Below are positions 8,382 through 16,840 of a DNA stretch of 56,309 nucleotides, in pieces (within the stretch, counting starts at the first letter, position 1; every line of letters begins with the position of its first letter). The stretch lies in NCBI GenBank assembly GCA_025937835.1, contig JAICQO010000036.1, forward strand, positions 1 through 56,309, in the 5' to 3' direction. A model generated the notes under the pieces. It searched no databases. It saw only the letters and a list, made by a program, of their open reading frames with translations, and was not told the DNA's origin. This DNA is from Polyangiaceae bacterium. Lineage in GTDB: Bacteria > Myxococcota_A > Polyangia > Polyangiales > Polyangiaceae. The translations under genes were made by a program, and so were the position numbers.

Positions 8382-9200
8382 ATGTACTTGAGCCGACATC
8401 AGACTCCGCACGGTGCGCGCTGGGCGCTCGACGGCCAATTTTTGCCCGTGAGCTTCGACCTCGGCGTGCTGCTCGAGCAGCCCACGGCGACGCTGTCCGC
8501 GTTCCTCGCCGCGCTCCCACGCTCCGAAGCCGCGGAGGGAGCGCTGCTGCCGCCGGTCGAGGCGGATCAGGAAGTGTGGGCGGCGGGCGTCACGTACCTG
8601 CGCAGCCGCGAAGCGCGCGAGGCAGAATCGACGCAGAAGGACGTCTACACGCGCGTCTACGAGTCCAAGCGCCCGGAGCTGTTCTTCAAGTCCGTCGGCT
8701 GGCGCGTGGTGGGTCACGGAGCGCCGATCCGGATCCGCAAGGACAGCGCCTGGAACGTGCCGGAGCCGGAGCTCGTGCTCGTCATCAACTCGCGCGGCGA
8801 AATCATCGGGTACAGCGCCGGCAACGACGTCTCCTCGCGGGACATCGAGGGCGAGAACCCGCTGTACCTGCCGCAGGCCAAGGTCTACACCGGCTCGTGC
8901 GCGCTCGGCCCGGGTATCGTGCTCACGGCCCCGGCGACGCTGCGCGATCTGCCGGTGCAGATCGGTATCCAGCGCAACGGGCAGCGCGTCTTCGAGGGCG
9001 AGACGCGCACCTCGCGCATGAAGCGCACGCCCGAAGAGCTCGCGGGCTACCTGACGCTCGAGCTGTCGTTCCCGCGCGGCGTGCTGTTGTTCACGGGCAC
9101 GGGCATCGTGCCGCCCGCCGAGTTCACGATGCAGCGCGGCGACCTCGTGTCGATCCGCCTCGCCGAGCTCCTCTTGGAAAACGCCGTAGCCGCCGATTGA
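8382..9200 (+). CDS. Fumarylacetoacetate-hydrolase family dehydratase (likely 2-keto-3-deoxy-pentonate dehydratase)
   Basis: 272 residues with the C-terminal FAH fold. Expected metal ligands are visible: Glu128 and Glu130 in [10 protein letters not shown], and Asp149 and Asp154 in [32 protein letters not shown] follows, as in sugar-acid FAH enzymes. In the Weimberg-type pentose route the FAH member (XylX/KdxD) dehydrates 2-keto-3-deoxy-xylonate or -arabonate to 2,5-dioxopentanoate. That assignment fits here because the next gene is a dioxovalerate dehydrogenase and the operon also has an aldonate dehydratase. Other FAH enzymes (acylpyruvases, hydroxyheptadienedioate isomerases) are less consistent with these neighbours. 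Cytoplasmic. Confidence 0.82.
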   Translation: MYLSRHQTPHGARWALDGQFLPVSFDLGVLLEQPTATLSAFLAALPRSEAAEGALLPPVEADQEVWAAGVTYLRSREAREAESTQKDVYTRVYESKRPELFFKSVGWRVVGHGAPIRIRKDSAWNVPEPELVLVINSRGEIIGYSAGNDVSSRDIEGENPLYLPQAKVYTGSCALGPGIVLTAPATLRDLPVQIGIQRNGQRVFEGETRTSRMKRTPEELAGYLTLELSFPRGVLLFTGTGIVPPAEFTMQRGDLVSIRLAELLLENAVAAD

Positions 9201-9224
9201 CGCTGTAAAGGATAGGAGATCGCC

Positions 9225-10814
9225 TTGTCGCTAGAACCCGTGCTCGTCGCCGGCAGCTGGACGCCCGCCGTCGATCCTGCCGCAGAATTTTCCGCTCACG
9301 ATCCCAAGACCAAGGCCGCGCTTCCGGCGCGGTACCCGGTCTCGAGCGGCGCGGACGTCGAGCGCGTCTTCGCCGCGGCAGGCGAAGCCGTCGCTGCGCT
9401 GCGCTCGGTGTCGCACGACGCACGCGCGGAGTTTTTGGAGCGCTATGCCGAAAAGCTCGAAGGGCGCGCCAAGGAGCTGGTCGAGATCGCGGCGCGCGAG
9501 ACGGCGCTCCCCGCAGAGCCGCGCCTCGGCTCGGTCGAATTGCCGCGAACGGTCGGGCAGCTCCGTCAAGCCGCGGCCGCCGTGCGAGAACGCTCGTGGT
9601 GCCGGGCCACGATCGACAGCAAGGCCAACCTCCGGTCCCTTCACGCGCCGCTCGGCGGTCCGGTGCTGATCTTCGGCCCCAACAACTTCCCGTTCGCGTT
9701 CAACGCGGTCTCGGGAGGCGACTTCGCCGCCGCGATCGCCGCGGGAAATCCGGTGATCGCCAAGGGCCACCCCGCGCACCCCGGCACGACGAAGCTGCTC
9801 GCAGAATGCGGCGCCGAAGCCGCGCGGGCGTCGGGGATGCCGCCGGGGCTCTTCCAGCTCGTATACGGCGTCCCGAGCGAGCTCGGCGTCGAGATGGTCG
9901 CGGATCGGCGGCTCGGCGCGACGGCGTTCACGGGCAGCCGCGCCGCGGGGCTCCGGCTGAAAGAAGCCGCCGATCGCGCGGGCAAGCCGATTTACCTCGA
10001 GCTGTCGGCGAACAACCCGGTGTTCTTTTTACCGGGCGCGCTGGCCGAACGGGGCGCCGCGCTCGTCGGCGAATTGTTCGATAGCTGTGCGCTGGGAGCC
10101 GGCCAGTTCTGTACGCGCCCGGGCCTCAGCGTGCTCGTCGATGGTCCTGCCGCGGACGCGTTCGTGTCCGAGCTCAAAGCGCGCTTCGCGCAAGCGAGCC
10201 CTGGGACGCTGCTCGCCGCCGGCCTGGTGAGCGCGCTCGCGACGGATGTCGAGCAGCTCGTGCGCGGTGGCGCGCGGCTCCTTTCCGGCGGACGCGCGGC
10301 GGACAGCGAGCGCTACGCCTTCGAACCGACGCTGCTCGAGGTATCGGCGCGCGCCTTCGTCGAAAACCCGAGCCAGCTCGGCCGCGAGTGCTTCGGCACG
10401 CTCCACGTGGTGGTCCGCGCGCGCGACGCCGCGGAGCTGCTCGACGTCGCCCGCGCCTTGCCCGGAAATTTGACGGGCAGCCTCTACACCAGCGGCGCCG
10501 GCGACGACGACGCGCTGTACTCCGAGCTCGAGCCGCTCGTCCGCGACCGCGTCGGGCGCCTGCTCAACGACAAGATGCCGACGGGGGTCGCCGTGTCGTC
10601 GGGCATGAACCACGGTGGGCCGTATCCGTCGACCGGTCACCCCGGCTTCACCGCCGTGGGGATCCCGGCATCCTTCCTGCGTTTCACGGCCCTGCACTCG
10701 TACGACGCCGTGCGCCCCGCGCGCTTGCCGGAAGAGCTCCGAGACCGGAACCCCACGGGCAAAATGTGGCGCCTGCTCGACGGCGCCTGGTCGCAAGCCG
10801 ACGTCACGGGATGA
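9225..10814 (+). CDS. NADP-dependent 2,5-dioxovalerate (alpha-ketoglutarate semialdehyde) dehydrogenase
   Basis: 529 residues from a TTG start, with AGGAG (9215-9219) as a ribosome-binding site. It is an aldehyde dehydrogenase of the ketoglutarate-semialdehyde branch: cofactor loop GPNNFPFAFN (151-160), catalytic Glu259 (YLELSANNPVF), and nucleophile Cys296 in GAGQFCTRPGL. The GQFCTxPG form is characteristic of this subgroup. It oxidises 2,5-dioxopentanoate to 2-oxoglutarate, the last step of Weimberg-type sugar-acid breakdown, feeding the TCA cycle. It lies 24 bp after the FAH gene and 6 bp before the dehydratase. High confidence in the family, good confidence in the substrate from residues and context. 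Confidence 0.88.
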   Translation: MSLEPVLVAGSWTPAVDPAAEFSAHDPKTKAALPARYPVSSGADVERVFAAAGEAVAALRSVSHDARAEFLERYAEKLEGRAKELVEIAARETALPAEPRLGSVELPRTVGQLRQAAAAVRERSWCRATIDSKANLRSLHAPLGGPVLIFGPNNFPFAFNAVSGGDFAAAIAAGNPVIAKGHPAHPGTTKLLAECGAEAARASGMPPGLFQLVYGVPSELGVEMVADRRLGATAFTGSRAAGLRLKEAADRAGKPIYLELSANNPVFFLPGALAERGAALVGELFDSCALGAGQFCTRPGLSVLVDGPAADAFVSELKARFAQASPGTLLAAGLVSALATDVEQLVRGGARLLSGGRAADSERYAFEPTLLEVSARAFVENPSQLGRECFGTLHVVVRARDAAELLDVARALPGNLTGSLYTSGAGDDDALYSELEPLVRDRVGRLLNDKMPTGVAVSSGMNHGGPYPSTGHPGFTAVGIPASFLRFTALHSYDAVRPARLPEELRDRNPTGKMWRLLDGAWSQADVTG

Positions 10815-10820
10815 GCCCGA

Positions 10821-12809
10821 ATGCCGCTCGATGAATCGATCCTGGGCGGCGCCGACGGCTTCTCGCTGACGCGCACCCAAACCGCGGGGCCGCGCGGGGA
10901 GCTGCCGCTCACCGCCGAGATGTTGCTGTCCGAGCCGAGCGGCAACCTGTTCGGCATGACCCAGGACGTCGGGATGGGCGCCGATCCCGCCGACGTGAAC
11001 CGGGCTCAGTACCTGATCGTGAGCACCCAAGGCGGGCTGCGCGACGAGAGCGGCAAGCCCGTCGCGCTCGGGTATCACACCGGTCACTGGGAGATCGGGC
11101 TCTTGGTGCGAGCCGCGGCCGAGACGCTGCGCGCCGAAGGCGGGCTGCCGTTCGCCGCGTATTGCAGCGATCCCTGCGACGGCCGCACCCAGGGGACGAC
11201 CGGCATGTTCGACAGCCTGCCCTACCGCAACGACGCCGCGATCACGCTGCGGCGCTTGATCCGCTCGCTGCCGCGGCGCGCGGGCGTGATGGGCATCGCC
11301 ACCTGCGACAAGGGCTTGCCGGCGACGCTGCTCGCGCTGGCCGGCTCGAGCTCGCTGCCCGGCATCGTGGTTCCCGGCGGGGTCACCCTGCCTGCCACCG
11401 GAGCGGAGGACGCCGGCAAGGTGCAGTCGATCGGCGCGCGCTACGCGCACGGCTTGATCACGCTGCAAGAAGCGGCGACCCAGGGCTGTCGAGCTTGCGG
11501 CACGCCGGGCGGTGGTTGCCAGTTCCTCGGCACGGCCGCCACCTCGCAGGTCGTCGGCGAAGCATTCGGGCTCAGCCTGCCCCACAGCGCCCTCAGCCCC
11601 TCGGGTGAGCCGGTCTGGCTCGACCTCGCACGGCGCTCGGCGCGGGCGCTCGTGCGATTGTCGGAGCGCGGGCTCAGCCTGTCGAAGATTTTGACGCGAG
11701 CCGCGCTCGAGAACGCGATGCTCGTGCACGCGGCGTTCGGCGGCTCCACCAACTTACTGCTGCACATCCCGGCCATCGCTCACGCGGCCGGCCTCCCGCG
11801 CCCGACGGTAGCGGACTGGAAGCACGTGAACCGGCGCACGCCGCGGCTCGTCGATGCGCTGCCCAACGGACCGAGAAATCACCCGACAGTGCAGGTGTTT
11901 CTGGCGGGAGGTGTACCCGAGGTGATGCTGCGGCTGCGCGAGGCCGGGCTCTTGAACCTGGACGTGCTGACCGTGACGGGTGAGAAGCTCTCGACCGTGC
12001 TCGACTGGTGGCAAGACAGCGCACGCCGCAAGGCTTCCCGCGCCCGGCTCCGGGAAGCGGACCGAGTGGACCCCGAGCAGGTGATTTTCGGACTCGACGG
12101 CGCGCGCGCGGCCGGCTTGACCAGCACGGTGGTGTTCCCGACCGGGAACCTCGCGCCCGAGGGCTCGGTGGTGAAGTCGACCGCGATCGATCCCGCGGCC
12201 ATCGATCCCGACGGCGTGTACAGAAAGCGCGGCCCTGCCCGCGTGTTCGTGTCCGAGCGCGCGGCGATCGCGGCGATCAAGGGCCACACCGAGCGCCCCG
12301 TCCAGCCGAAAGACGTGGTCGTGCTGATCGGCGCAGGGCCGCTCGGGACGGGCATGGAAGAGACGTATCAGCTCACCTCGGCGCTCAAGTACCTGCCCTG
12401 GGGGCACACGGTCGCCGTCGTCACGGACGCGCGCTTCTCCGGCGTGTCCACGGGCGCGTGCATCGGCCACGTCGGTCCCGAGGCGCTGGCCGGCGGTGAG
12501 CTCGGCAAGCTGGTGGATGGCGACGTCATCGAGATCGAGATCGACAGGAACACGCTCGAAGGGCGCCTCGATCTGGTCGAGGCAGCCGGCGTTCGGCTCG
12601 AGCCGGGCGCGGCGGCGGCGTTGCTCGCTGCGCGTCCCATCCACCCCGAGCTTTCGCCGCATCGCGAGCTGCCGGACGACACCCGGCTGTGGGCGGCCTT
12701 GCAGCGGGCGAGCGGCGGGACCTGGGGAGGCTGCGTTTACGACGTCGATCGCATCATCGAGCTGTTGGACGCGGGGCGAGCCGCGCTGGATAAACCGCGC
12801 GACCCCTGA
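10821..12809 (+). CDS. IlvD/Edd-family aldonate (xylonate) dehydratase, YjhG/YagF type
   Basis: 662 residues, close to the usual length (about 655) of the YjhG/YagF subfamily of D-xylonate dehydratases. Shared segments recalled from E. coli YjhG are [13 protein letters not shown] near 24, FGMT near 44, [20 protein letters not shown] at 116-135, TCDKGLPAT at 161-169, [10 protein letters not shown] near 231 and [18 protein letters not shown]. Cys162 (CDK) and the 223-233 Cys cluster probably supply Fe-S ligands. The enzyme dehydrates an aldonate to its 2-keto-3-deoxy acid. In E. coli this enzyme type is paired with an aldolase; here it is paired with a FAH dehydratase and a dioxovalerate dehydrogenase. 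The stop codon is 1 bp from the stop of the convergent lipoprotein gene. Confidence 0.9.
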   Translation: MPLDESILGGADGFSLTRTQTAGPRGELPLTAEMLLSEPSGNLFGMTQDVGMGADPADVNRAQYLIVSTQGGLRDESGKPVALGYHTGHWEIGLLVRAAAETLRAEGGLPFAAYCSDPCDGRTQGTTGMFDSLPYRNDAAITLRRLIRSLPRRAGVMGIATCDKGLPATLLALAGSSSLPGIVVPGGVTLPATGAEDAGKVQSIGARYAHGLITLQEAATQGCRACGTPGGGCQFLGTAATSQVVGEAFGLSLPHSALSPSGEPVWLDLARRSARALVRLSERGLSLSKILTRAALENAMLVHAAFGGSTNLLLHIPAIAHAAGLPRPTVADWKHVNRRTPRLVDALPNGPRNHPTVQVFLAGGVPEVMLRLREAGLLNLDVLTVTGEKLSTVLDWWQDSARRKASRARLREADRVDPEQVIFGLDGARAAGLTSTVVFPTGNLAPEGSVVKSTAIDPAAIDPDGVYRKRGPARVFVSERAAIAAIKGHTERPVQPKDVVVLIGAGPLGTGMEETYQLTSALKYLPWGHTVAVVTDARFSGVSTGACIGHVGPEALAGGELGKLVDGDVIEIEIDRNTLEGRLDLVEAAGVRLEPGAAAALLAARPIHPELSPHRELPDDTRLWAALQRASGGTWGGCVYDVDRIIELLDAGRAALDKPRDP

Positions 12810-12810
12810 G

Positions 12811-14397
12811 CTAGCGCGTCGGCAAGAGCACGCCCGCGAAGTTGGCTCCGCCCGGGCTGACCTGGATGCAGTAGCCGCCCGCGCGCGGCTCGCCAAGCAC
12901 CACCCCATCGTCAATCTGGCACGCCGTGGGCACGCCGTTGACTCGCAGCTGCCGGTTGCCGTTGAACTCCCAGCAGACCACGCGGCGCTCCGTCTCGGTC
13001 GGGTCGTAGTCGTAGACCTCGTAGCAGTGTCCGCCGAGGCCCAGCGGCTCCATCCGGAAGCCGTCTTCGGCGAGCGTCGCCTGCTCGGGGTTGCTGCACA
13101 GGAGATCGCAGGGCGTGCGCACGCATTGACCGCCGAAGCAGTCCTGCTCGTCCCCGCACATCTTCCCGCAACCTCCGCAGTGAGCCTCGTCGGTCATCAA
13201 GGAGACGCAAGTCTGTTGGCAGTCGGTCAGACCCGCCGGGCAGCCACACATCGCGTCGATGCAGTTCAGGTTGTTCGGGCACTCGGTCTCGCAGCTCCCG
13301 CAGTGCTCCGGATCCGTGGAGGGATTGATGCACACGCCGTCGCACTCGAGATCGCCGGGGCGGCAGGTGCACTCGCCGGCGCCGCAGATCTTGCTCGCTT
13401 CACAGGAGTTGTTGCACTCGCCGCAGTGGTTCTGGTCAACGTCGAGATCGGCGCAGACTCCGTCGCAGTCGGTGGTGCCGGGCGGGCACACGCACTCCCC
13501 TTCTTCACAGACCTCGCCGTTCACGCAGGCCGTGCCGCAGCTGCCGCAGTGATCCACGCTGCTCGAGAGATCGGCGCAAACGCCGTCGCAGTTCTCGGTC
13601 TCCTCGGGGCAGATGCACTCGCCGTCCGTGCAGGTTCCACCCGTGCACGTCTGGTCGCAATCGCCGCAGTGTTTCTCGTCGCTCGTGGTGTCGACACACT
13701 CGGTGCCGCACTCGATTTCTTCGTCGGGGCAGCCGCAATCTCCGTCGACGCAGACGCCGCCCACGGCGCAGAGCTTTCCGCAGACTCCGCAGTTCGCGAC
13801 GTCGGTCTCGGTGTCCACGCACTCGGCGCCGCAGATCGTCTCGTCGTCGGGGCACAGACACTGTCCGTCGCTGCAATCGGCGCGAGGCGGACACTTCACC
13901 CCGCAGTCGCCGCAATTTTCCAGGTTGGTGAGGGTGTTGACGCAGCGACCGAAACACAGCGACTCGTCGTCCCGGCACGAGCACTCGCCTGCCTCGCAGC
14001 TCGCGCGTGCGGGACACGTCATCTGGCAGCCGCCACAGTGCGCTTCGCTGGTCAGCGGATCGATGCACTTGCCTTCGCACGACACGCCGCCGCTCTCGCA
14101 GACGGGCCCGCCCCCGCCCCCTGGAGAGAGCCCGCCGCTCGCGCCGCTGCCGCCGGAGCTGATCAGGCCGGCGCCGCCCTGAGGCGCGGCTTGGCTGCCG
14201 CCGGAGGCATCGGCGGAGCTGCCGCCGCTCCCGGGCGTGCCAGCGGTGACCGAGCCACCGGTCGCGGGCGGGGTTCCCGCGGCAGCACCGGACGAATCGA
14301 AGAGCTCGCTCTTGTCGGAGCTACAGCCGAACGCCGCGGTGCTCGCGCCAGCCAGCAACAGAGCGAGCACACCAAGCTTGCACGACCACGATCGCAT
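12811..14397 (-). CDS. Lipoprotein with eight tandem Cys-rich repeats
   Basis: 528 residues. There is a signal peptide with lipobox AFGC (Cys25), then KSELFD and a Gly/Ser-rich linker to about residue 98. Eight tandem repeats of about 40 residues follow, each of form CxxxCVxxxxxxxHCGxCxxxCxxxxxCxxGxCxCP (residues 107-425). A separate 100-residue C-terminal domain with a few Cys ends in a beta-strand-like VLLPTR. The repeats are EGF/disulphide-knot-like, so this should be a rigid extracellular stalk. Proteins of this kind are abundant in Sorangium-type genomes and I recall some carrying misleading tryptophan-synthase-alpha labels; there is no TIM barrel here. Function unknown; probably surface structure, binding or adhesion. 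Confidence 0.8.
   Translation of the reverse strand: MRSWSCKLGVLALLLAGASTAAFGCSSDKSELFDSSGAAAGTPPATGGSVTAGTPGSGGSSADASGGSQAAPQGGAGLISSGGSGASGGLSPGGGGGPVCESGGVSCEGKCIDPLTSEAHCGGCQMTCPARASCEAGECSCRDDESLCFGRCVNTLTNLENCGDCGVKCPPRADCSDGQCLCPDDETICGAECVDTETDVANCGVCGKLCAVGGVCVDGDCGCPDEEIECGTECVDTTSDEKHCGDCDQTCTGGTCTDGECICPEETENCDGVCADLSSSVDHCGSCGTACVNGEVCEEGECVCPPGTTDCDGVCADLDVDQNHCGECNNSCEASKICGAGECTCRPGDLECDGVCINPSTDPEHCGSCETECPNNLNCIDAMCGCPAGLTDCQQTCVSLMTDEAHCGGCGKMCGDEQDCFGGQCVRTPCDLLCSNPEQATLAEDGFRMEPLGLGGHCYEVYDYDPTETERRVVCWEFNGNRQLRVNGVPTACQIDDGVVLGEPRAGGYCIQVSPGGANFAGVLLPTR
13123..14079 (-). repeat. Coding region of eight Cys-rich tandem repeats
   Basis: About 120 bp per unit, eight units, in frame inside the lipoprotein gene. 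The units are strongly diverged in DNA while the Cys spacing is kept. This indicates old duplications under protein-level selection rather than recent slippage. Confidence 0.7.
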
Positions 14398-14635
14398 CTC
14401 GGTTTCTCTAAGGGCGTAAGCCGTCTACCACCGCGGGGTGGAGGGTCCACTATTTCACCCGTTGCCGCCAACGCGGTCAACGTTCACTCGAGTCGAAGAT
14501 TTTTCGGCAGTTCCCCGGCGGCTAGGCGGATGCGGCGCATGTGTGCAGCAGTGCGCTCCCCTGGCGCGCGGTTCGCGCCATTTCGCGCTGTAGATTGGCT
14601 TTTTCAGTCGTCATCGGCGGGGCTAGACCTACCGG

Positions 14636-15403
14636 ATGCGTTCGACTGCGATCGCGCTCTTGTTCGCGTTCGGGATCCGGGATTGTCGCGATACGAGCTC
14701 GCCCGCAACCGACCGGCCGGACCCGGACACGGCGAGCGCTGGTGCGCGGGCTCCGCAAACGCTCACCAGGAGCAGCGCTGGGCCGGTGCGGATCGAGGCG
14801 CTCGACCCGGCAGAAGACCCGCCGCTGTTCGTGATGCGCGGCGGACCGCGCGGGACCGCGCCGATCGTATTTCTGCACGGCATGTGCGGGCACGGCCTCG
14901 GGTACGCACAGTCGTTCCAGTTCAGCGCCGCGAAGAAAGGGCTGTTGATCGCGCCGCAGGCCGACGTGAAGTGCGGGCGCGGGCCGTGGGCCAAGTGGTC
15001 CGGCGACGTGAACGCTTTGCACGCGCGCATCGAGTCCGGGTTTCGGGCGCTGGGGCTCGAGCCGCTCGAGGACGTGCTCGTGATCGGCTACTCGCAAGGC
15101 GCGACGCGAGCCGAACAATTGGCGAGAAAATGGCCGGAGCGCTACACGCGCTTGATTTTGATGGGAGCACCGCAAGTCACGCGCGCGCGTGGGCTCGAGC
15201 GGCTGCGCGGGGCCGTGATGATGGCGGGCGAGCGCGATCGCAAGGACTTGATGAAGGCCGGCGCGCGTGCCCTCACTGCCGCGGGGATCCCCGCCGTGTT
15301 CCAGATCATCCCCGAAGCGACGCACGGCGCGATGGGGCCGACGCCGGAGAAGACCATGGGAGAAGCACTCGATTGGTTGTGGTCCAATCAGCGCGAGCGC
15401 TGA
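14636..15403 (+). CDS. Alpha/beta-hydrolase, probably exported
   Basis: 255 residues. A short hydrophobic N-terminus (IALLFAFGI) ending near a Cys may be a poor lipoprotein or secretion signal. The hydrolase core begins near residue 75 with IVFLHGMCGHGLG (oxyanion-hole HG). The nucleophile elbow GYSQG lies near residues 149-153, an acid residue is probably in the AGERDRKD region (196-203), and the catalytic His is in EATHGAMG near residues 224-231. It looks like a small carboxylesterase or phospholipase/thioesterase-type serine hydrolase. The gene is divergent from the Cys-repeat lipoprotein and convergent (11-bp gap) with the next lipoprotein. Substrate unknown. Confidence 0.78.
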   Translation: MRSTAIALLFAFGIRDCRDTSSPATDRPDPDTASAGARAPQTLTRSSAGPVRIEALDPAEDPPLFVMRGGPRGTAPIVFLHGMCGHGLGYAQSFQFSAAKKGLLIAPQADVKCGRGPWAKWSGDVNALHARIESGFRALGLEPLEDVLVIGYSQGATRAEQLARKWPERYTRLILMGAPQVTRARGLERLRGAVMMAGERDRKDLMKAGARALTAAGIPAVFQIIPEATHGAMGPTPEKTMGEALDWLWSNQRER

Positions 15404-15414
15404 GCGACGCTTCT

Positions 15415-16686
15415 TCAGTTCGCGTCGATTTCCCGAACACTGAACCACTTGTAGCGAGCCTCGGTGACGTCGGTGTTGCGAACGAACGCGGTGCCTCCAT
15501 CGACGATCACCATCTCCGACTCCCCGCCGCTCGGAGCGTGCTCGGAACAACCGGTCTCCACGGACCAATCGCCGTCGTCGACGGTCTGGTTCATCAGCAC
15601 CCAGTCGCCGCCGCCTTCGCCCTCGGTGAGATCGCGGTACGCCTCGAGCTGGACCGCGTCGCCGGACGGCAGGTTGTAGATCACGAATTTCCAGCCGATC
15701 CAGCGGTCGAACGGCAGCTCGCCGTCGGGCGGCCAGACCGTTTGCGGGTTCACGCGAGAGCGCGTGCTGCTCGCGGGGTGCTCGAGCTCTTTTTCGAAGT
15801 CGATCGCGCCGTCGTGGCGGAGCCGTGCGTAGTAAGTGTGCGCGTCGCAGGCGTTCGAGTCGGTGTGCCCGTCCTCGCCGCTGCGCACGCCGACGACGAG
15901 CCCCGCGTAGGCGGTCGCGGCGTCCTCGACTCGCCGGTAGTACACGGTGAGCTCCACGTTTTGCCAGGGCCCGCCCGAGCCGGGATACACGTAGATGCGC
16001 GGCTGGCTTCCGCCCATCACGAGCTCTCCGCTTTCGTTGACCTCGACAGAACCCTCGCCGCGCATGCCCGATAGTCCGAGCGGATCGTGATCGTCCGTGC
16101 GGCCGTCGATCTCGTAAGGCCCTTCGTTCCAGTGCTCGGACGTCCACTCGGATGCCGGGCTCGCCGAGGGGTAAAGCTCGGTGATGCCGAACGGATCGAC
16201 GCCGCCGCTCTCGCCGCCGGCGCCCGGATCCGAGTCACCCGCTCCGCCACCCGAGCCCGCGGTGCCGCCCTTGCCCGCGTCACCGCCGCTGCCTCCCTCC
16301 TCGGAGCCGCTACCTCCGTTGCCCGCGCTGTCTGGCGATGCCCCCGCGCCGGCCGCGGCCGCTCCGCCGCTCGACGCGCGGCCCCCCGTCGAACCGCACC
16401 TTCCGCCGCTGGTCGCGCCGCCGCCGCCGCGGCTCGGGCTGGCTCCGCCGCCCGCGGCCTGAGTTTGCCCGCCGCTGCCGCCGCTGTCTCCCGGGGCGCC
16501 TCCTCCGGGCTTGCCGCCGTTCTCGGCGCCGGAGCCACCCCCGCCCGCCCGCGCGCCGCCACCGCCACTCGTCGCCGGCGCCCCGGCGCTGGTCTCCGCG
16601 GCACCGCCGTCGTCGTCGCCGCAGGCAGAAAAAAGCGAAAAGCACAGGCCCAGGCAGGTAAAGCTCGAAATCCGGCGAGAGGGCAT
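15415..16686 (-). CDS. Lipoprotein with Gly-rich linker and putative jelly-roll domain
   Basis: 423 residues. Signal peptide with lipobox FSAC (Cys22), an acidic GDDDGG stretch, then an extreme Gly/Ala/Ser linker to about residue 165. The C-terminal 255 residues form a beta-rich domain with aromatic strands (PRIYVYPGSGGPWQNVELTV, RWIGWKFVIYNL, RYKWFSVREI). I read this as a concanavalin-A/LamG-like jelly roll that may bind or cleave polysaccharide, but no family signature is certain. The same architecture (lipobox, Gly-rich spacer, folded domain) recurs at 887, 16841 and 24041. Function inferred only as extracellular binding. Confidence 0.68.
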   Translation of the reverse strand: MPSRRISSFTCLGLCFSLFSACGDDDGGAAETSAGAPATSGGGGARAGGGGSGAENGGKPGGGAPGDSGGSGGQTQAAGGGASPSRGGGGATSGGRCGSTGGRASSGGAAAAGAGASPDSAGNGGSGSEEGGSGGDAGKGGTAGSGGGAGDSDPGAGGESGGVDPFGITELYPSASPASEWTSEHWNEGPYEIDGRTDDHDPLGLSGMRGEGSVEVNESGELVMGGSQPRIYVYPGSGGPWQNVELTVYYRRVEDAATAYAGLVVGVRSGEDGHTDSNACDAHTYYARLRHDGAIDFEKELEHPASSTRSRVNPQTVWPPDGELPFDRWIGWKFVIYNLPSGDAVQLEAYRDLTEGEGGGDWVLMNQTVDDGDWSVETGCSEHAPSGGESEMVIVDGGTAFVRNTDVTEARYKWFSVREIDAN

Positions 16687-16840
16687 ACCGCAGAGGAACC
16701 CCGAGCTTACCGAAAAAGCTCAACGTTTCCTTGCACGGCGCTGCCTGGAAGACGCCAGTGCTTGTGGCGACCGGGGACGTTCTGTAAGGAGCAGGGATCG
16801 CGCGATTGGTTGGGTGATCGCGAGCGACAGGAGCAGTAGC

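Noticed and set aside
10029-11729. A 566-residue minus-strand frame opposite the aldehyde dehydrogenase and dehydratase
   Set aside because: Its composition is Arg/Gly/Ala-rich noise and both plus-strand genes are well supported.
13123-14079. Regular ~120-bp periodicity resembling a CRISPR or satellite
   Set aside because: Units are in frame, diverged in DNA, and explained by protein repeats; no identical direct repeats or spacers.
12811-14397. Tryptophan-synthase alpha label, sometimes given to such Cys-repeat lipoproteins
   Set aside because: There is no TIM-barrel sequence, only disulphide-type repeats.
12496-16074. A 1192-residue plus-strand reading frame
   Set aside because: It runs across the dehydratase 3' end and then antisense to two clear lipoprotein genes. 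It has no motif and no start signal; long spurious frames are expected in GC-rich DNA.
16797-16806. Palindrome ATCGCGCGAT before the C11 protease gene
   Set aside because: Such CG-alternating palindromes are frequent by chance in this base composition, and there is no other support.
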